64,000 nucleotides of DNA, from contig NZ_AP019711.1 in NCBI RefSeq assembly GCF_010537335.1, positions 1,240,001-1,304,000 on the forward strand, written 5' to 3'. Positions 28,511 through 36,987 of this stretch are shown here, one piece after another. The notes beneath the pieces are model-generated. The model had not been told where the DNA came from. It saw only the letters and a program-made list of their open reading frames with translations, and ran no database searches. Both the position numbers and the translations under genes were made by a program. The DNA is from Amedibacterium intestinale. Its GTDB lineage: Bacteria > Bacillota_I > Bacilli_A > Erysipelotrichales > Erysipelotrichaceae. The stretch's first letter is position 1; each line of letters opens with the position of its first letter.

Positions 28511-29473
28511 TTATACTTTTGATAAAATAAAACGGCAATTTCCTTTTATTTTAACATTTCCACTACCTGCACTTACAAAGAAACTATCTCCTTTTTTTGC
28601 AGGAAGTGATGTATCTTCTGTTTCAATAACACCTTCTCCATCGACAATTACAAAAGAAGCAAAACTCTCTTCATTTACATTTACATCACACTGTGAAGTC
28701 ACATCATAAATATAAGTTGTAAAATAATCACAAGTTGCCATCATTGCATAACGATATCCTTCATATACCTGTTCTTCACCACAAGGTTTAAAATCACTTT
28801 CCAATGGTTTCAAATTAGATACATCAATTGCCTTATCAATATGCAATTCTCTAGGTTTTCCATCTTTACCAACACGTCCAAAATCGTACACACGATAAGT
28901 CGAATTTGAATTTTGCTGAATTTCACAAATAACAATTCCTGCTCCAACTGCATGAATCGTACCAGCTTTTATAAAGAACACATCTCCTTTATGTACAGGA
29001 ACACTCTTTAATACATCTAAAATTGTATTATTTTCAATTCTTTCTTTGAACTCTTCCTTTGAAATTTCCTTATTTGTTCCATAGTAAAGCTGTGCACCTT
29101 CTTCCGCATCCAAGATGTACCACATTTCTGTTTTTCCATATTCTTTTTCTACACGCAAAGCGTATTCATTATCTGGATGTACCTGAATAGATAAATTTCC
29201 TTTTGCATCAATAAATTTGATTAACATAGGGAAATTTTCAAATGCCTGTCCTTTCGTACCCAAAGCATCTTTTCCTAATTTTTCAAGATATTCTCCAAAC
29301 AACATCCCTTTAAATTCTCCACTATCTACAACACTTTGTCCATCTTTATGTGTAGAGAGTTCCCAACTTTCTGCTACAATATCCAAATCTGTTTTCTTGT
29401 TGTATGCCTCTTTTAATTTTGTACCTCCCCATAAATAATCTTTAAATGCAGGGAGAAGTTTTACCATAGCCAT
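28511..29473 (-). CDS. manA: Mannose-6-phosphate isomerase, class I (copy 1)
   Basis: A 320-residue bacterial type-I phosphomannose isomerase. Zn-site motifs are LSIQVHPDNEYA, KTEMWYILDAEEGA and the IKAGTIHAVGAGIVICEIQQNS strand, followed by YRVYDFGR. It interconverts mannose-6-phosphate and fructose-6-phosphate. It follows a HAD phosphatase gene by one base and ends in a terminator. Two more ManA-like genes are in the window (33.2 and 43.1 kb), and their sequences differ clearly. Confidence 0.93.
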   Translation of the reverse strand: MAMVKLLPAFKDYLWGGTKLKEAYNKKTDLDIVAESWELSTHKDGQSVVDSGEFKGMLFGEYLEKLGKDALGTKGQAFENFPMLIKFIDAKGNLSIQVHPDNEYALRVEKEYGKTEMWYILDAEEGAQLYYGTNKEISKEEFKERIENNTILDVLKSVPVHKGDVFFIKAGTIHAVGAGIVICEIQQNSNSTYRVYDFGRVGKDGKPRELHIDKAIDVSNLKPLESDFKPCGEEQVYEGYRYAMMATCDYFTTYIYDVTSQCDVNVNEESFASFVIVDGEGVIETEDTSLPAKKGDSFFVSAGSGNVKIKGNCRFILSKV

Positions 29474-29474
29474 A

Positions 29475-30275
29475 TTAAATTACCTCCAATTTCTTTAGTG
29501 CTTCATATATTCCCTCTTCTTTTACAGTTCCTGTAACCATACAGCAAACTGCATCAAGTTTTGGATCATGCTTTCGCATGGCAATCCCATGTCTTACATC
29601 ACGCAACAACTCGACGTCATTATCTCCATCACCAAATGCATATGTATTTTTATAATCAATATGATAATAATCCATGATAGCTTTTGCGCCAACACCTTTA
29701 TGTACTTGCTTATATCCAAGATCAAAAGAATTACAATTGCGATGACGACATATTTGATAGTGATTTTCAAGTCGTTTTATCGCTTCTTCTAAATGATTCT
29801 TATCTTTGCATATTAAAGTAATCTTAGAAATTTTATCCTTTACCTGTTTTAAATCTTTGTATTGTACAAAGTTGTCTAGTGGAATCTTAAAATTTTCTAT
29901 AAAATGCAAGTATTCCCTATCTTCCATATCCTGTACATAACAAAATGAATTTCCTTCCAGAATAAAATTCACATCTTCTTTCATAGTGTATTCAATAAGT
30001 TTTCTTAATTCTGCTTCATCAAAAATCACTTTATGTATTTCTTTCCCATGAATTGTAGCATATGCCCCATTGCATGTCACATATCCATCTAAAGACAGAT
30101 TTCTTGCTTCTTGAGGAATATAGCTTAAAGCCCTTCCTGTCGCCAACACACACAGATAGCCTTTATCCTGTAACAAAGAAATGGCTTTTTTTGTTTTCAC
30201 TGTTGGTTCATAAATTTCATCTCTTTCATCCACTAATGTACCATCATAATCATACAATACAAGACCTTTTATCAT
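29475..30275 (-). CDS. Cof-type HAD phosphatase
   Basis: About 266 residues from the ATG at 30275 (GGAGG seven bases upstream). HAD motifs are YDYDGTLVDERD, LATGRALSY and FGDGDNDVELLRDVRHGIAM. The first motif reads DYDGT where the usual form is DxDGT, so both aspartates are kept. Forms a two-gene unit with manA. Substrate unknown; linkage with manA suggests a hexose phosphate. Confidence 0.85.
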   Translation of the reverse strand: MIKGLVLYDYDGTLVDERDEIYEPTVKTKKAISLLQDKGYLCVLATGRALSYIPQEARNLSLDGYVTCNGAYATIHGKEIHKVIFDEAELRKLIEYTMKEDVNFILEGNSFCYVQDMEDREYLHFIENFKIPLDNFVQYKDLKQVKDKISKITLICKDKNHLEEAIKRLENHYQICRHRNCNSFDLGYKQVHKGVGAKAIMDYYHIDYKNTYAFGDGDNDVELLRDVRHGIAMRKHDPKLDAVCCMVTGTVKEEGIYEALKKLEVI

Positions 30276-30393
30276 ACAACAACCTCCATCTTTATTATAT
30301 GGCAAACAGAATATGAACGCAAACAAAAATCATTTACTACAGCACATTCCTGACGTTTGTCAATTTGTAAGCAAAGACATCACATAGAAGCAG

Positions 30394-30417
30394 AAAACTG
30401 CCTTTAAAAGGCAGTTT
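30394..30417 (-). terminator. Terminator of the SOD-like gene
   Basis: Hairpin AAAACTGCC / GGCAGTTTT at the stop codon, then a short T-rich stretch on the minus strand. Confidence 0.7.
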
Positions 30418-30887
30418 CAATCTTTGATATATTTGATTTTCCCACACGCAATCATAGAACCAGAATTTCCTGATGGCTGTGTATGAAAGTCATCAGGTCC
30501 TGCATGAATTATCATGGTTTTCCCAATAATTTCATGCATTGTAAAACGATCATCCATCACACTCATCATCGCCATTCCTTCTTTATTAGCAAACAATGGT
30601 GGAAGATCCCCTGCATGATAAGGATGTGGACAATCATTAGGATTAAAATGTCCTAATACATCTTTAAAAGGTTCCTGCCTTGTTCCCTTACAAACATCTC
30701 CTGTATGAATATGAAATCCAAAAATCGGCTGATTACAAGAAATTCTGTTCGGCATTGGAAGTCCCTTCACATCTGCTTCTATCAATATACCATCTTCTGT
30801 TTCATAAAAGAAAACCATGCCTTCTACACTAGCATATTTCATAGAACCTTTGATACAACAATATGCATCTGGATAACGTTTTTTCAT
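30417..30887 (-). CDS. Cu/Zn superoxide dismutase family protein, no signal peptide
   Basis: A 156-residue SodC-type beta-barrel with copper ligands in FGFHIHTG, bridging and zinc ligands in GHFNPNDCPHPYHAGDLPPL, and the distal His in MIIHAGPDDFHTQPSGNSG. The Cys pair (GDVC and IACGKI) for the classic disulfide is present, so an active fold is likely. There is no signal peptide: the start MKKRYPDAYCCIKG has a strong GGGAGG site and the frame does not extend upstream. That is unusual, because bacterial SodC is normally exported. It follows the acetyltransferase gene by 43 bp. Confidence 0.85.
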   Translation of the reverse strand: MKKRYPDAYCCIKGSMKYASVEGMVFFYETEDGILIEADVKGLPMPNRISCNQPIFGFHIHTGDVCKGTRQEPFKDVLGHFNPNDCPHPYHAGDLPPLFANKEGMAMMSVMDDRFTMHEIIGKTMIIHAGPDDFHTQPSGNSGSMIACGKIKYIKD

Positions 30888-30930
30888 CTTTCAACCTCCC
30901 ACATAGTATATGAGATCGTTGATTAAAAAG

Positions 30931-31539
30931 TTACTCTCTATTCATTTCTTCTATTTTTCTAAAAATCAAATCCCAGGCTTTATCATTATCTTTTTGATAC
31001 GTTTCTTTCTTCGCATTAAAATTTTGTGGCATATCTCCTCTGTATGGAACAAAGCCCATTTTTAGATACATAGAAATAGCTACATAACTATTGGTCTGAC
31101 TTGTAAGATACAGAGTTTCTTTTCTACCTGTTTGTTCATATAGCTGCATTGCTTTTATAAGAAGAGCCTTAGCTAAACCTTGTCTTTGATGAAGAGGATC
31201 AACCCCTAACCAATGAATTCGATATCGTTCCACTCCAAAATGATGTCCCGGCCAAATAGAACTTGTACCAACTAATTTTTTATCTTTATCAACAAGTAGA
31301 AGAAAAAACTTTTTCACTTTTTCTAAATCATAAAAAGTCTTCTCAAAATACAATTTTCCTTCTTCATAATTTTCAAATTCACCTAAGGTAACATGAAGCT
31401 TGATCCATGCATCTTGATAAGAAGGATCATACCTTTGAAATTGATATCCTTTAGGTAAGATAATATCAGGAAGTTTTCTTTGCTCTTCCAACAACATCAA
31501 TACTGGAAAAAAAGGAATTGTTTTATCTAACATGCTCAT
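30931..31539 (-). CDS. GNAT-family N-acetyltransferase
   Basis: A 202-residue protein whose acetyl-CoA-binding motif A is IHWLGVDPLHQRQGLAKALLIKAM, followed by LYLTSQTNSYVAISMYLKMGF. It should transfer an acetyl group to an unknown amine. Its ATG overlaps the stop of the GntR regulator gene (ATGA), so it belongs to the phosphosugar operon upstream. Confidence 0.85.
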   Translation of the reverse strand: MSMLDKTIPFFPVLMLLEEQRKLPDIILPKGYQFQRYDPSYQDAWIKLHVTLGEFENYEEGKLYFEKTFYDLEKVKKFFLLLVDKDKKLVGTSSIWPGHHFGVERYRIHWLGVDPLHQRQGLAKALLIKAMQLYEQTGRKETLYLTSQTNSYVAISMYLKMGFVPYRGDMPQNFNAKKETYQKDNDKAWDLIFRKIEEMNRE

Positions 31540-32270
31540 ACGCTTCTTTCTATTGCATAAGAGTATTTTTCTCCTGGATAATAAGATATTGTATACTCTA
31601 AAACTCTACCCATCTCATCATAAGAAATTCTTTTACGAATCAAAACTGCATCATTTTTTTTAATATGCAGTTTTTCCGCAAGATTTTTACTAGCTTTTAT
31701 CGCATGAATCATTTCCTTTGTCTTCTTAGGTTGTGGAATATTCAATTCTTTTAGTAATTCATACATACTACCCTGGTATTTTTCATCATCTAAAGGAAGA
31801 TTTTTATCTTTTGAAAAGTACGTAACAAAATAAACAATTGGTTCTTTATTAGCAGTTCTTACACGACTTAGACGATAGAGTTCATCCTTTTCCTCACAAT
31901 GAAAAACCTGTGCGCATTCTCGATCTGCATGTACAATTTCCATATGTGCATAGCTCGTTCCAGGTTCCATTCCTCTTTCACGCATCTCATCTGTAAAACT
32001 TTTAATATGCAGCAAATCTTCTTCTATACGATCCTGCATCTTGACGCGAGTTCCTTTGCCTCTGGCGCGTTCTACCAATCCATCCTGTTCTAACTGTGCA
32101 ATTGCCTGACGTGCCGTAATACGGGATACATCATATTTTTTCTGCAAAAGCGCTTCACTTGGAATAAGTTCTCCTTTTACATAAACATTTGATAAAATAT
32201 CTTTTTTTAATATTTGATAAATTTGAAGATACATTGGCATAGCACCTTTGCTTGTATCTAGTTTTCCCAT
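31536..32270 (-). CDS. GntR/HutC-family transcriptional regulator
   Basis: About 244 residues. The ATG at 32270, with GAGGTG six bases upstream, is preferred to the GTG at 32279. N-terminal winged helix: PMYLQIYQILKKDI, then IPSEALLQKKYDVSRITARQ and ARGKGTRV. C-terminal UTRA ligand domain (about 95-240). It probably senses a phosphosugar and controls its own operon, being the fourth gene after the isomerases. A candidate operator lies upstream of the first gene at 35493-35522. Confidence 0.9.
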   Translation of the reverse strand: MGKLDTSKGAMPMYLQIYQILKKDILSNVYVKGELIPSEALLQKKYDVSRITARQAIAQLEQDGLVERARGKGTRVKMQDRIEEDLLHIKSFTDEMRERGMEPGTSYAHMEIVHADRECAQVFHCEEKDELYRLSRVRTANKEPIVYFVTYFSKDKNLPLDDEKYQGSMYELLKELNIPQPKKTKEMIHAIKASKNLAEKLHIKKNDAVLIRKRISYDEMGRVLEYTISYYPGEKYSYAIERSV

Positions 32271-32291
32271 ATTTTTCACCTCGTCTCAAGA

Positions 32292-33179
32292 TTATTTTTG
32301 TGCTAATTTCATTAAATCTTTCATAGAAGAAAGTGTTTCCTCATAACTCACTTCTGGTTCCAAAGAAAGTTTACAATTTAATTTTTTCAAGCCATCCCAC
32401 ATATCCTCAAAGGCAATATCTCCCTTTAAAAGAGCTTTATGAATAAAAGGTTTCTTTTGAGATTCATCATAATGATAATTTTTTAAGTGTACATGTACGA
32501 TTTTATCTTTTATCAATTCAAACTCTTCTTTTAAATTTAATGTTAAAAATTCATGAGGGACCTTCTTTATTTCTGCACGATAAGAATTTGCCGGATCCCA
32601 TAATAATCCAACATTTGGATGTGCAATTTCTTTAATCATACGATACGTCATTTCACCTTTAGGGCAGTGAGAATAAGGGCAATTTTCTACCGCAATCATT
32701 ATACCATAAGATGCAGCAATATTACCTGCCTCTAGCAGGTGTTTTTTGATTTCTTCTCGATCTGCGTCATTACCTACCACCACTATATCCTCATTATCAG
32801 GATAGCGAAATGGAAATACACGTACAATGGAACAGTCTAATCTTTTCGCAATCTTACAAGCACGCTTCAAATATGCAAGGTGGGTGCTTATATCACCTGT
32901 TATCGCATGAAACGTTTCATTGAACAAAGATACTTTATAATTCTCATATAAAGGTGCTAGAAAAAAGACGGTGGATGCGATAGCGGAAACTTTTATTCCG
33001 TTCACATCCAGAATCTTTTTGATTTCTTCTACTTCTGTATCACTGCATTCTTCAATACTTTTTCCAAAAACATTATGCAGTTCCACATAAGAGAATCCTT
33101 CTTCTTTTGCTTTCTTACAAGCTATTTCAATATCTTCATCAATCTGATCGCTAATAATTGAACACACATTAGTTCGCAT
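32292..33179 (-). CDS. Sugar phosphate isomerase/epimerase (AP endonuclease 2-like TIM barrel)
   Basis: A 295-residue protein of the xylose-isomerase-like TIM-barrel superfamily. Metal-site residues sit in IAVENCP (Glu), LLWDPANSYR (Asp), VHVHLKNYH (His) and SLEPEVSYE (Glu). Members include tagatose/psicose 3-epimerases and inositol catabolic enzymes. It overlaps the long ManA-like gene by 11 bp, so it acts in the same pathway. The exact sugar is unknown. Confidence 0.82.
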   Translation of the reverse strand: MRTNVCSIISDQIDEDIEIACKKAKEEGFSYVELHNVFGKSIEECSDTEVEEIKKILDVNGIKVSAIASTVFFLAPLYENYKVSLFNETFHAITGDISTHLAYLKRACKIAKRLDCSIVRVFPFRYPDNEDIVVVGNDADREEIKKHLLEAGNIAASYGIMIAVENCPYSHCPKGEMTYRMIKEIAHPNVGLLWDPANSYRAEIKKVPHEFLTLNLKEEFELIKDKIVHVHLKNYHYDESQKKPFIHKALLKGDIAFEDMWDGLKKLNCKLSLEPEVSYEETLSSMKDLMKLAQK

Positions 33180-34908
33180 TACGTACGTACGCTTTCAGCA
33201 CCTTGATTTCTTTTCCTTCGCTTTCTCCATAAGGGCGAATGGTATATGCCCCAGCAGATGCAGGAACAATGAAAGTTTCTGCATAATGTACAACATAAGG
33301 TTCAAAACTGTTATCCACACTTTCAATAATAGCTTCTCTACCATCAATTAAATTTAACATATTGACAGTCCCTTTTGTATCATGATAAGAAACCTTATCT
33401 GTTGTATAACGTCTTGTTTCAATAAATTCAAGTTCATGTAAACCAGTATGTTCAACTTTACATTCCTTATTATTTTCTTCTTCTACTTCATAAATGGCAT
33501 TTACCAGATTCTCTTTTACCCATGGCGTTGTGCGGTTCCACTGAATAACCTCTTTTCCATGTTCTACGTGCACTGGTCTTGGTTTTCCATCCAATCCTAA
33601 ACGATCCCAATCCCATAATTTAAATGTAAAGATATATGGTGTAGCACTGATTTCAAGTACCATGGCATTGCTTCCAGAACAATGGCAAGTACCTGCTGGA
33701 ATTAAGAAATGATCATGTTTTTTTGCTGGGAAACGATTGATGTATTTTTCAGCATCAAATGAAATTTCTCCTCGATTTGCTCTTCTTAAATCTTCAATCA
33801 TTTCATCTGGATCAATGCCTTCTTTTAAACCAAGATATACACAAGCATCATCCCCTGCATCCAAAATATAGTAGCTTTCATCCTGTGTATAAGTCATACC
33901 AAACTGTTTTTTAATATATTCTGTTAATGGATGTACCTGTAAGCTTAGGTTTTGTCCACCCATCGTATCTAAGAAGTCAAAACGAATTGGGAATTCTGCA
34001 CCAAAACGTGCAAATACCTGTTCTCCAAGAAGTGGTTTTGGCTGATATAAAACTAAATCCATTGCCGGAATTTCTACCTTTACACCTTCAACTTCCAAAT
34101 ATAAAGAGTTTTCTTCTGGAACACCATCAAAACTCCATGCGAAGTTTGGTTTTTCTTTATCTAATCCGCAAACATCTTTCATCCACTGACCACCCCAAAC
34201 GCCTGGGTCAAAATAAGGTACTGTACGGAATGGCTGTGTAGCTGTCTTCTTTAATCCTTCACGGAATGCATCACCACAAATCATCTTAGGTTCGCCTTTT
34301 TTATTTGTATCTACAAGATAATCAATATCTTCAAACAAAGTAGCTTTGTGTTTATCTGCAATTCTCCATTCAATAAAGAATCCACGTTTGTTTTTTCTTA
34401 AAGGATCTTCATCATAGTTGCTGCATTTATAATTTCCCATACCTGCACGATAGCGAAGCTGGATTTCCCATCTTGCCATATCAAAATAGCATAATACATC
34501 ACCCTTTGTTACAAGAGCTGCACCAAAGCCATATACGATAACTAGTCCTTCTGCTTCTTCTACCTGTTTTTTTGCCTCTTCCAGTTTATCTGTATCAATG
34601 AAATCCATGACTTCTCCATAATACATGCGTCCAAAAACACGATCGTCTGTCAAATGATATTTTAACTGCTCACTGATACGTTCTTCTGATTTAAAAATTT
34701 CCTTCATATCAATGAATAAAGATGGTTCCAATTTTCTCAATTCAGGAATAATTTCTTCATCAAATACACCTGGATACGTATCACAAGTATAAACCTGTTT
34801 TCCTTCTTTTCTTTCTTTTTTCAACTGTTCAAGAATTGTTTCATACCCACAGAATACGTGATATCCTTCTACTTTTGTAGCAGGATACTTGTTGTAATTG
34901 CTTGTCAT
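33169..34908 (-). CDS. Long class I mannose-6-phosphate isomerase-like protein with extra N-terminal domain
   Basis: A 579-residue protein in two parts. Residues about 1-230 form a domain (KVEGYHVFCGYETILEQL, DTYPGVFDEEIIPEL, VIVYGFGAALV) with no recognised catalytic motif; it faintly recalls nucleoside-kinase-like folds but lacks a Walker A loop. Residues about 240-579 are ManA-like: GGQWM, LSLQVHPLTEYIKK, DESYYILDAGDDA and IPAGTCHCSG. Almost twice the length of the other ManA copies here. Lies between the cupin isomerase (15-bp gap) and the epimerase (overlap), so is a core part of this operon. Confidence 0.82.
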   Translation of the reverse strand: MTSNYNKYPATKVEGYHVFCGYETILEQLKKERKEGKQVYTCDTYPGVFDEEIIPELRKLEPSLFIDMKEIFKSEERISEQLKYHLTDDRVFGRMYYGEVMDFIDTDKLEEAKKQVEEAEGLVIVYGFGAALVTKGDVLCYFDMARWEIQLRYRAGMGNYKCSNYDEDPLRKNKRGFFIEWRIADKHKATLFEDIDYLVDTNKKGEPKMICGDAFREGLKKTATQPFRTVPYFDPGVWGGQWMKDVCGLDKEKPNFAWSFDGVPEENSLYLEVEGVKVEIPAMDLVLYQPKPLLGEQVFARFGAEFPIRFDFLDTMGGQNLSLQVHPLTEYIKKQFGMTYTQDESYYILDAGDDACVYLGLKEGIDPDEMIEDLRRANRGEISFDAEKYINRFPAKKHDHFLIPAGTCHCSGSNAMVLEISATPYIFTFKLWDWDRLGLDGKPRPVHVEHGKEVIQWNRTTPWVKENLVNAIYEVEEENNKECKVEHTGLHELEFIETRRYTTDKVSYHDTKGTVNMLNLIDGREAIIESVDNSFEPYVVHYAETFIVPASAGAYTIRPYGESEGKEIKVLKAYVRNAN

Positions 34909-34923
34909 TTTTAAGTCCTCCTC

Positions 34924-35478
34924 TTAACGTTTTACTTCTTTAAATAAAAGCTCTCCATTTTTATCCTTAAACACTCGATAACCAAATGGCATAGCCTCAA
35001 CAGCAGCATAATCATGTCCAGCTTCCTTCCCCCAGCATGCAGCTACTTTCATTACTTCTTCGCCTGTATTGATCAGACGATGTGCAAAATGACCATCAAT
35101 ATGATGAAGAGAACCCTCAAAAACTTCTTCAGCCCATGTATTTCCTTCTTCATCCATCAACATTAAAAGTCCTTTTCCACTGATTCCATAATAAATCTCT
35201 GTACACTCTCGATTTTCATGCCAATGACCTCTTGTCATATTACATTCTCCATCTACAGTCAAAGGATACAAAACGGTTAATCCCCAGTTTAAACTAGCTT
35301 TACATGTTGTATCTGGTGTATAAGAGTATACATCATACATTCCTGTTTCTTCATCCAAACAGCCATCATTCAAATAAAAAGATTTAGCATCTTTATATAC
35401 TTTTGTACTTTTTATAACATTTTCTCCTTTGATAACGTCATCTATTGGATGATATACAGTACTTTTCAATACTTTCAT
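34924..35478 (-). CDS. Cupin-type glucose-6-phosphate isomerase
   Basis: A 184-residue cupin of the archaeal-type phosphoglucose isomerase family. The metal motif is RGHWHENRECTE (His85, His87, Glu94) with the conserved LTVLYPLTVDGE before it and GHFAHRLINTGEE after it. The predicted reaction is glucose-6-phosphate to fructose-6-phosphate, using a metal cupin fold unrelated to classical Pgi. First gene of an operon with a ManA-like protein, a TIM-barrel epimerase and a GntR regulator. Preceded by GGAGGG. Confidence 0.88.
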   Translation of the reverse strand: MKVLKSTVYHPIDDVIKGENVIKSTKVYKDAKSFYLNDGCLDEETGMYDVYSYTPDTTCKASLNWGLTVLYPLTVDGECNMTRGHWHENRECTEIYYGISGKGLLMLMDEEGNTWAEEVFEGSLHHIDGHFAHRLINTGEEVMKVAACWGKEAGHDYAAVEAMPFGYRVFKDKNGELLFKEVKR

Positions 35479-35492
35479 GTTTTCCCTCCTTT

Positions 35493-35522
35493 GATTGTTA
35501 TATCATTATGACATGTACAATC
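35493..35522. promoter_or_regulatory. Candidate operator for the phosphosugar GntR regulator
   Basis: GATTGT (35493-35498) and ACAATC (35517-35522) form an inverted repeat over the likely promoter of the cupin isomerase operon, where CATAAT reads as a minus-strand -10. The assignment rests on position only. Confidence 0.35.
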
Positions 35523-35685
35523 CTATTTTAGATTGCATACATAAAAATGTCAAGTTTCGATTAAAATTAAAACAACAAAGAATAAGATTATTGAAAAAAA
35601 GCTATGATATTTTTCTATTTTTTGTATTTTTACCTGTTTGTTTCGTATAAGTTAGTGAACAGGGTAAATGTATGCCCTGTATATC

Positions 35686-35758
35686 ACGATATCGGTATAG
35701 ACAAACAATATTCATATTTTTATAATGAAGATGAATATGTATCATCTTCCGATATCGT
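35686..35758. promoter_or_regulatory. Palindrome pair flanking the rpn promoter
   Basis: ACGATATCGG (35686-35695) and CCGATATCGT (35749-35758) are perfect inverted copies, and each contains the self-palindrome CGATATCG. They enclose a near-consensus promoter and a smaller repeat ATATTCAT/ATGAATAT. Suggests paired repressor sites or a long stem. Confidence 0.6.
35698..35726 (+). promoter_or_regulatory. Promoter of the Rpn-family gene
   Basis: TAGACA (35698-35703), exactly 17 bp, TATAAT (35721-35726). One mismatch from consensus. Confidence 0.75.
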
Positions 35759-35779
35759 AAAAAAGAAAGGAAATAGGTG

Positions 35780-36799
35780 ATGCGTATGTCAAATCTGGAT
35801 ATTTTATCCAGGGATTTCTGGAAGGACAACAGGCGTTTTGCGGATTTATTCAACACTGTCTTATACGATGGAAAACAGGTCATTCTTCCTGAAAAACTGA
35901 TGGAGGCAGACAGCAATCTGTCAGGAAGCATTCAGACAAAAAAGAAGGAAGATGTCTTTATCGAAAGAAGGGCAGATCTAATTAGAAAGTTTGCAGGGGA
36001 CAGTGAATATGCCATCTTCCTGCTGGAAAACCAAAGCCACATCCATTATGGGATGCCTTTGCGGGTAATGTTGTATGATGCCCTAGGGTATCGTGAAGAA
36101 TGTGCAAAGAAGAAAAGAGAAAACAAAAAGAATGCAGTTTATGCAAACAGGGATGAATTCCTGTCAGGAATGCGAAAAGAAGAAAGAATCCATCCTGTAT
36201 TTACCTTGGTAGTATATTATGGGGAAAAGCCATGGGATGGACCAAGAAGACTGAAAGATATGATGGTGGATATGCCAAAATGGATGGAGAAAAGCTTCAG
36301 CGACTATTCTATGAATCTGCTGGAAATACGATTAAGTGAACATACATTTCAAAACGAGGATGTAAGCAGGCTTGTTTATATGATCCAGCACATCTACAGA
36401 AAACAGATAGTAGAGATGAAAAAAGAATGTGCAGATGTGTATGTAAAAAAAGATGTCATAAAGCTGGCAGGAGTTATAACAGAAAATGAAGAAATCATAA
36501 AGTATGCGGAAGAACATAAAGAAGAGGAGGTACTAAATATGTGTGAAGCAACGAAACAGTGGGAAGAAAAAATAAGAAATGATGTCATCAACATGATGGG
36601 AGTAAGAAAAGAAGGAGAAGAAAACCTTGCACCTGAAGAAGCAATTGAAAGATTAAAAGCTGCAGAAAAAAACGAAGGTATTCTTGAGGGCAAAGTAAAA
36701 GGAAAAGCTGAAGAAAAAATGGAAATTGCAGAAAAAATGAAGGCAGAAGGATTTGACAATGCTTTGATTGAAAAACTAACAGGAATCCTTCTACATTAG
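35780..36799 (+). CDS. Rpn-family PD-(D/E)XK nuclease (recombination-promoting nuclease/putative transposase)
   Basis: About 339 residues; the ATG at 35780 follows AAAGG, and a GTG three bases earlier or an ATG at 35786 are alternatives. N-terminal nuclease domain (about 1-220) with the pattern RADLIRKF ... YAIFLLENQSH. That is the D...E-x-Q signature of PD-(D/E)XK Rpn proteins, followed by the conserved PLRVMLYDALGYRE. The C-terminal part (about 235-339) is helical and highly charged and ends in LTGILLH. Rpn proteins cut DNA and some are phage-defence toxins. An internal in-frame start with its own Shine-Dalgarno lies at 36539. Followed by a terminator and a second copy of the C-terminal part. 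Confidence 0.85.
   Translation: MRMSNLDILSRDFWKDNRRFADLFNTVLYDGKQVILPEKLMEADSNLSGSIQTKKKEDVFIERRADLIRKFAGDSEYAIFLLENQSHIHYGMPLRVMLYDALGYREECAKKKRENKKNAVYANRDEFLSGMRKEERIHPVFTLVVYYGEKPWDGPRRLKDMMVDMPKWMEKSFSDYSMNLLEIRLSEHTFQNEDVSRLVYMIQHIYRKQIVEMKKECADVYVKKDVIKLAGVITENEEIIKYAEEHKEEEVLNMCEATKQWEEKIRNDVINMMGVRKEGEENLAPEEAIERLKAAEKNEGILEGKVKGKAEEKMEIAEKMKAEGFDNALIEKLTGILLH
36539..36799 (+). CDS. Predicted internal product of the Rpn gene (RpnS-like)
   Basis: In-frame ATG at 36539 inside the Rpn gene, eight bases after a perfect AGGAGG (36525-36530). It would yield an 86-residue protein starting MCEATKQWEEK with only the helical C-terminal domain. In described Rpn systems the short protein made from an internal start inhibits the full-length nuclease. 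Here the evidence is the ribosome site and its conservation in the adjacent duplicate (36988). Not shown to be expressed. Confidence 0.6.
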   Translation: MCEATKQWEEKIRNDVINMMGVRKEGEENLAPEEAIERLKAAEKNEGILEGKVKGKAEEKMEIAEKMKAEGFDNALIEKLTGILLH

Positions 36800-36810
36800 A
36801 ATTACATACA

Positions 36811-36845
36811 AAAACCTCTTTGTATGCTACTATACGAAGAGGTTT
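36811..36845 (+). terminator. Terminator after the Rpn gene
   Basis: AAAACCTCTTTGTA / TATACGAAGAGGTTT hairpin. It is nearly identical to the one at 37261-37296, so it belongs to the duplicated unit. Confidence 0.8.
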
Positions 36846-36987
36846 CAATTACAGTTTAATGTAGAGTAATAATGAAAAATAAAGAAATACATAAATGTAT
36901 ATAGTCATAAAGCTGGCAGGAGTCATAACGGAAAATGAAGAAATATTAAACTATGTAAAAGAACATAAAGATGAGGAGAAAATCAAC

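Noticed and set aside
36895-36987. Start of the downstream Rpn-like frame at 36895
   Set aside because: That ATG has no ribosome site and lies in the junction DNA of the duplication; the internal ATG at 36988 has GAGGAG and matches the conserved start in the parent gene.
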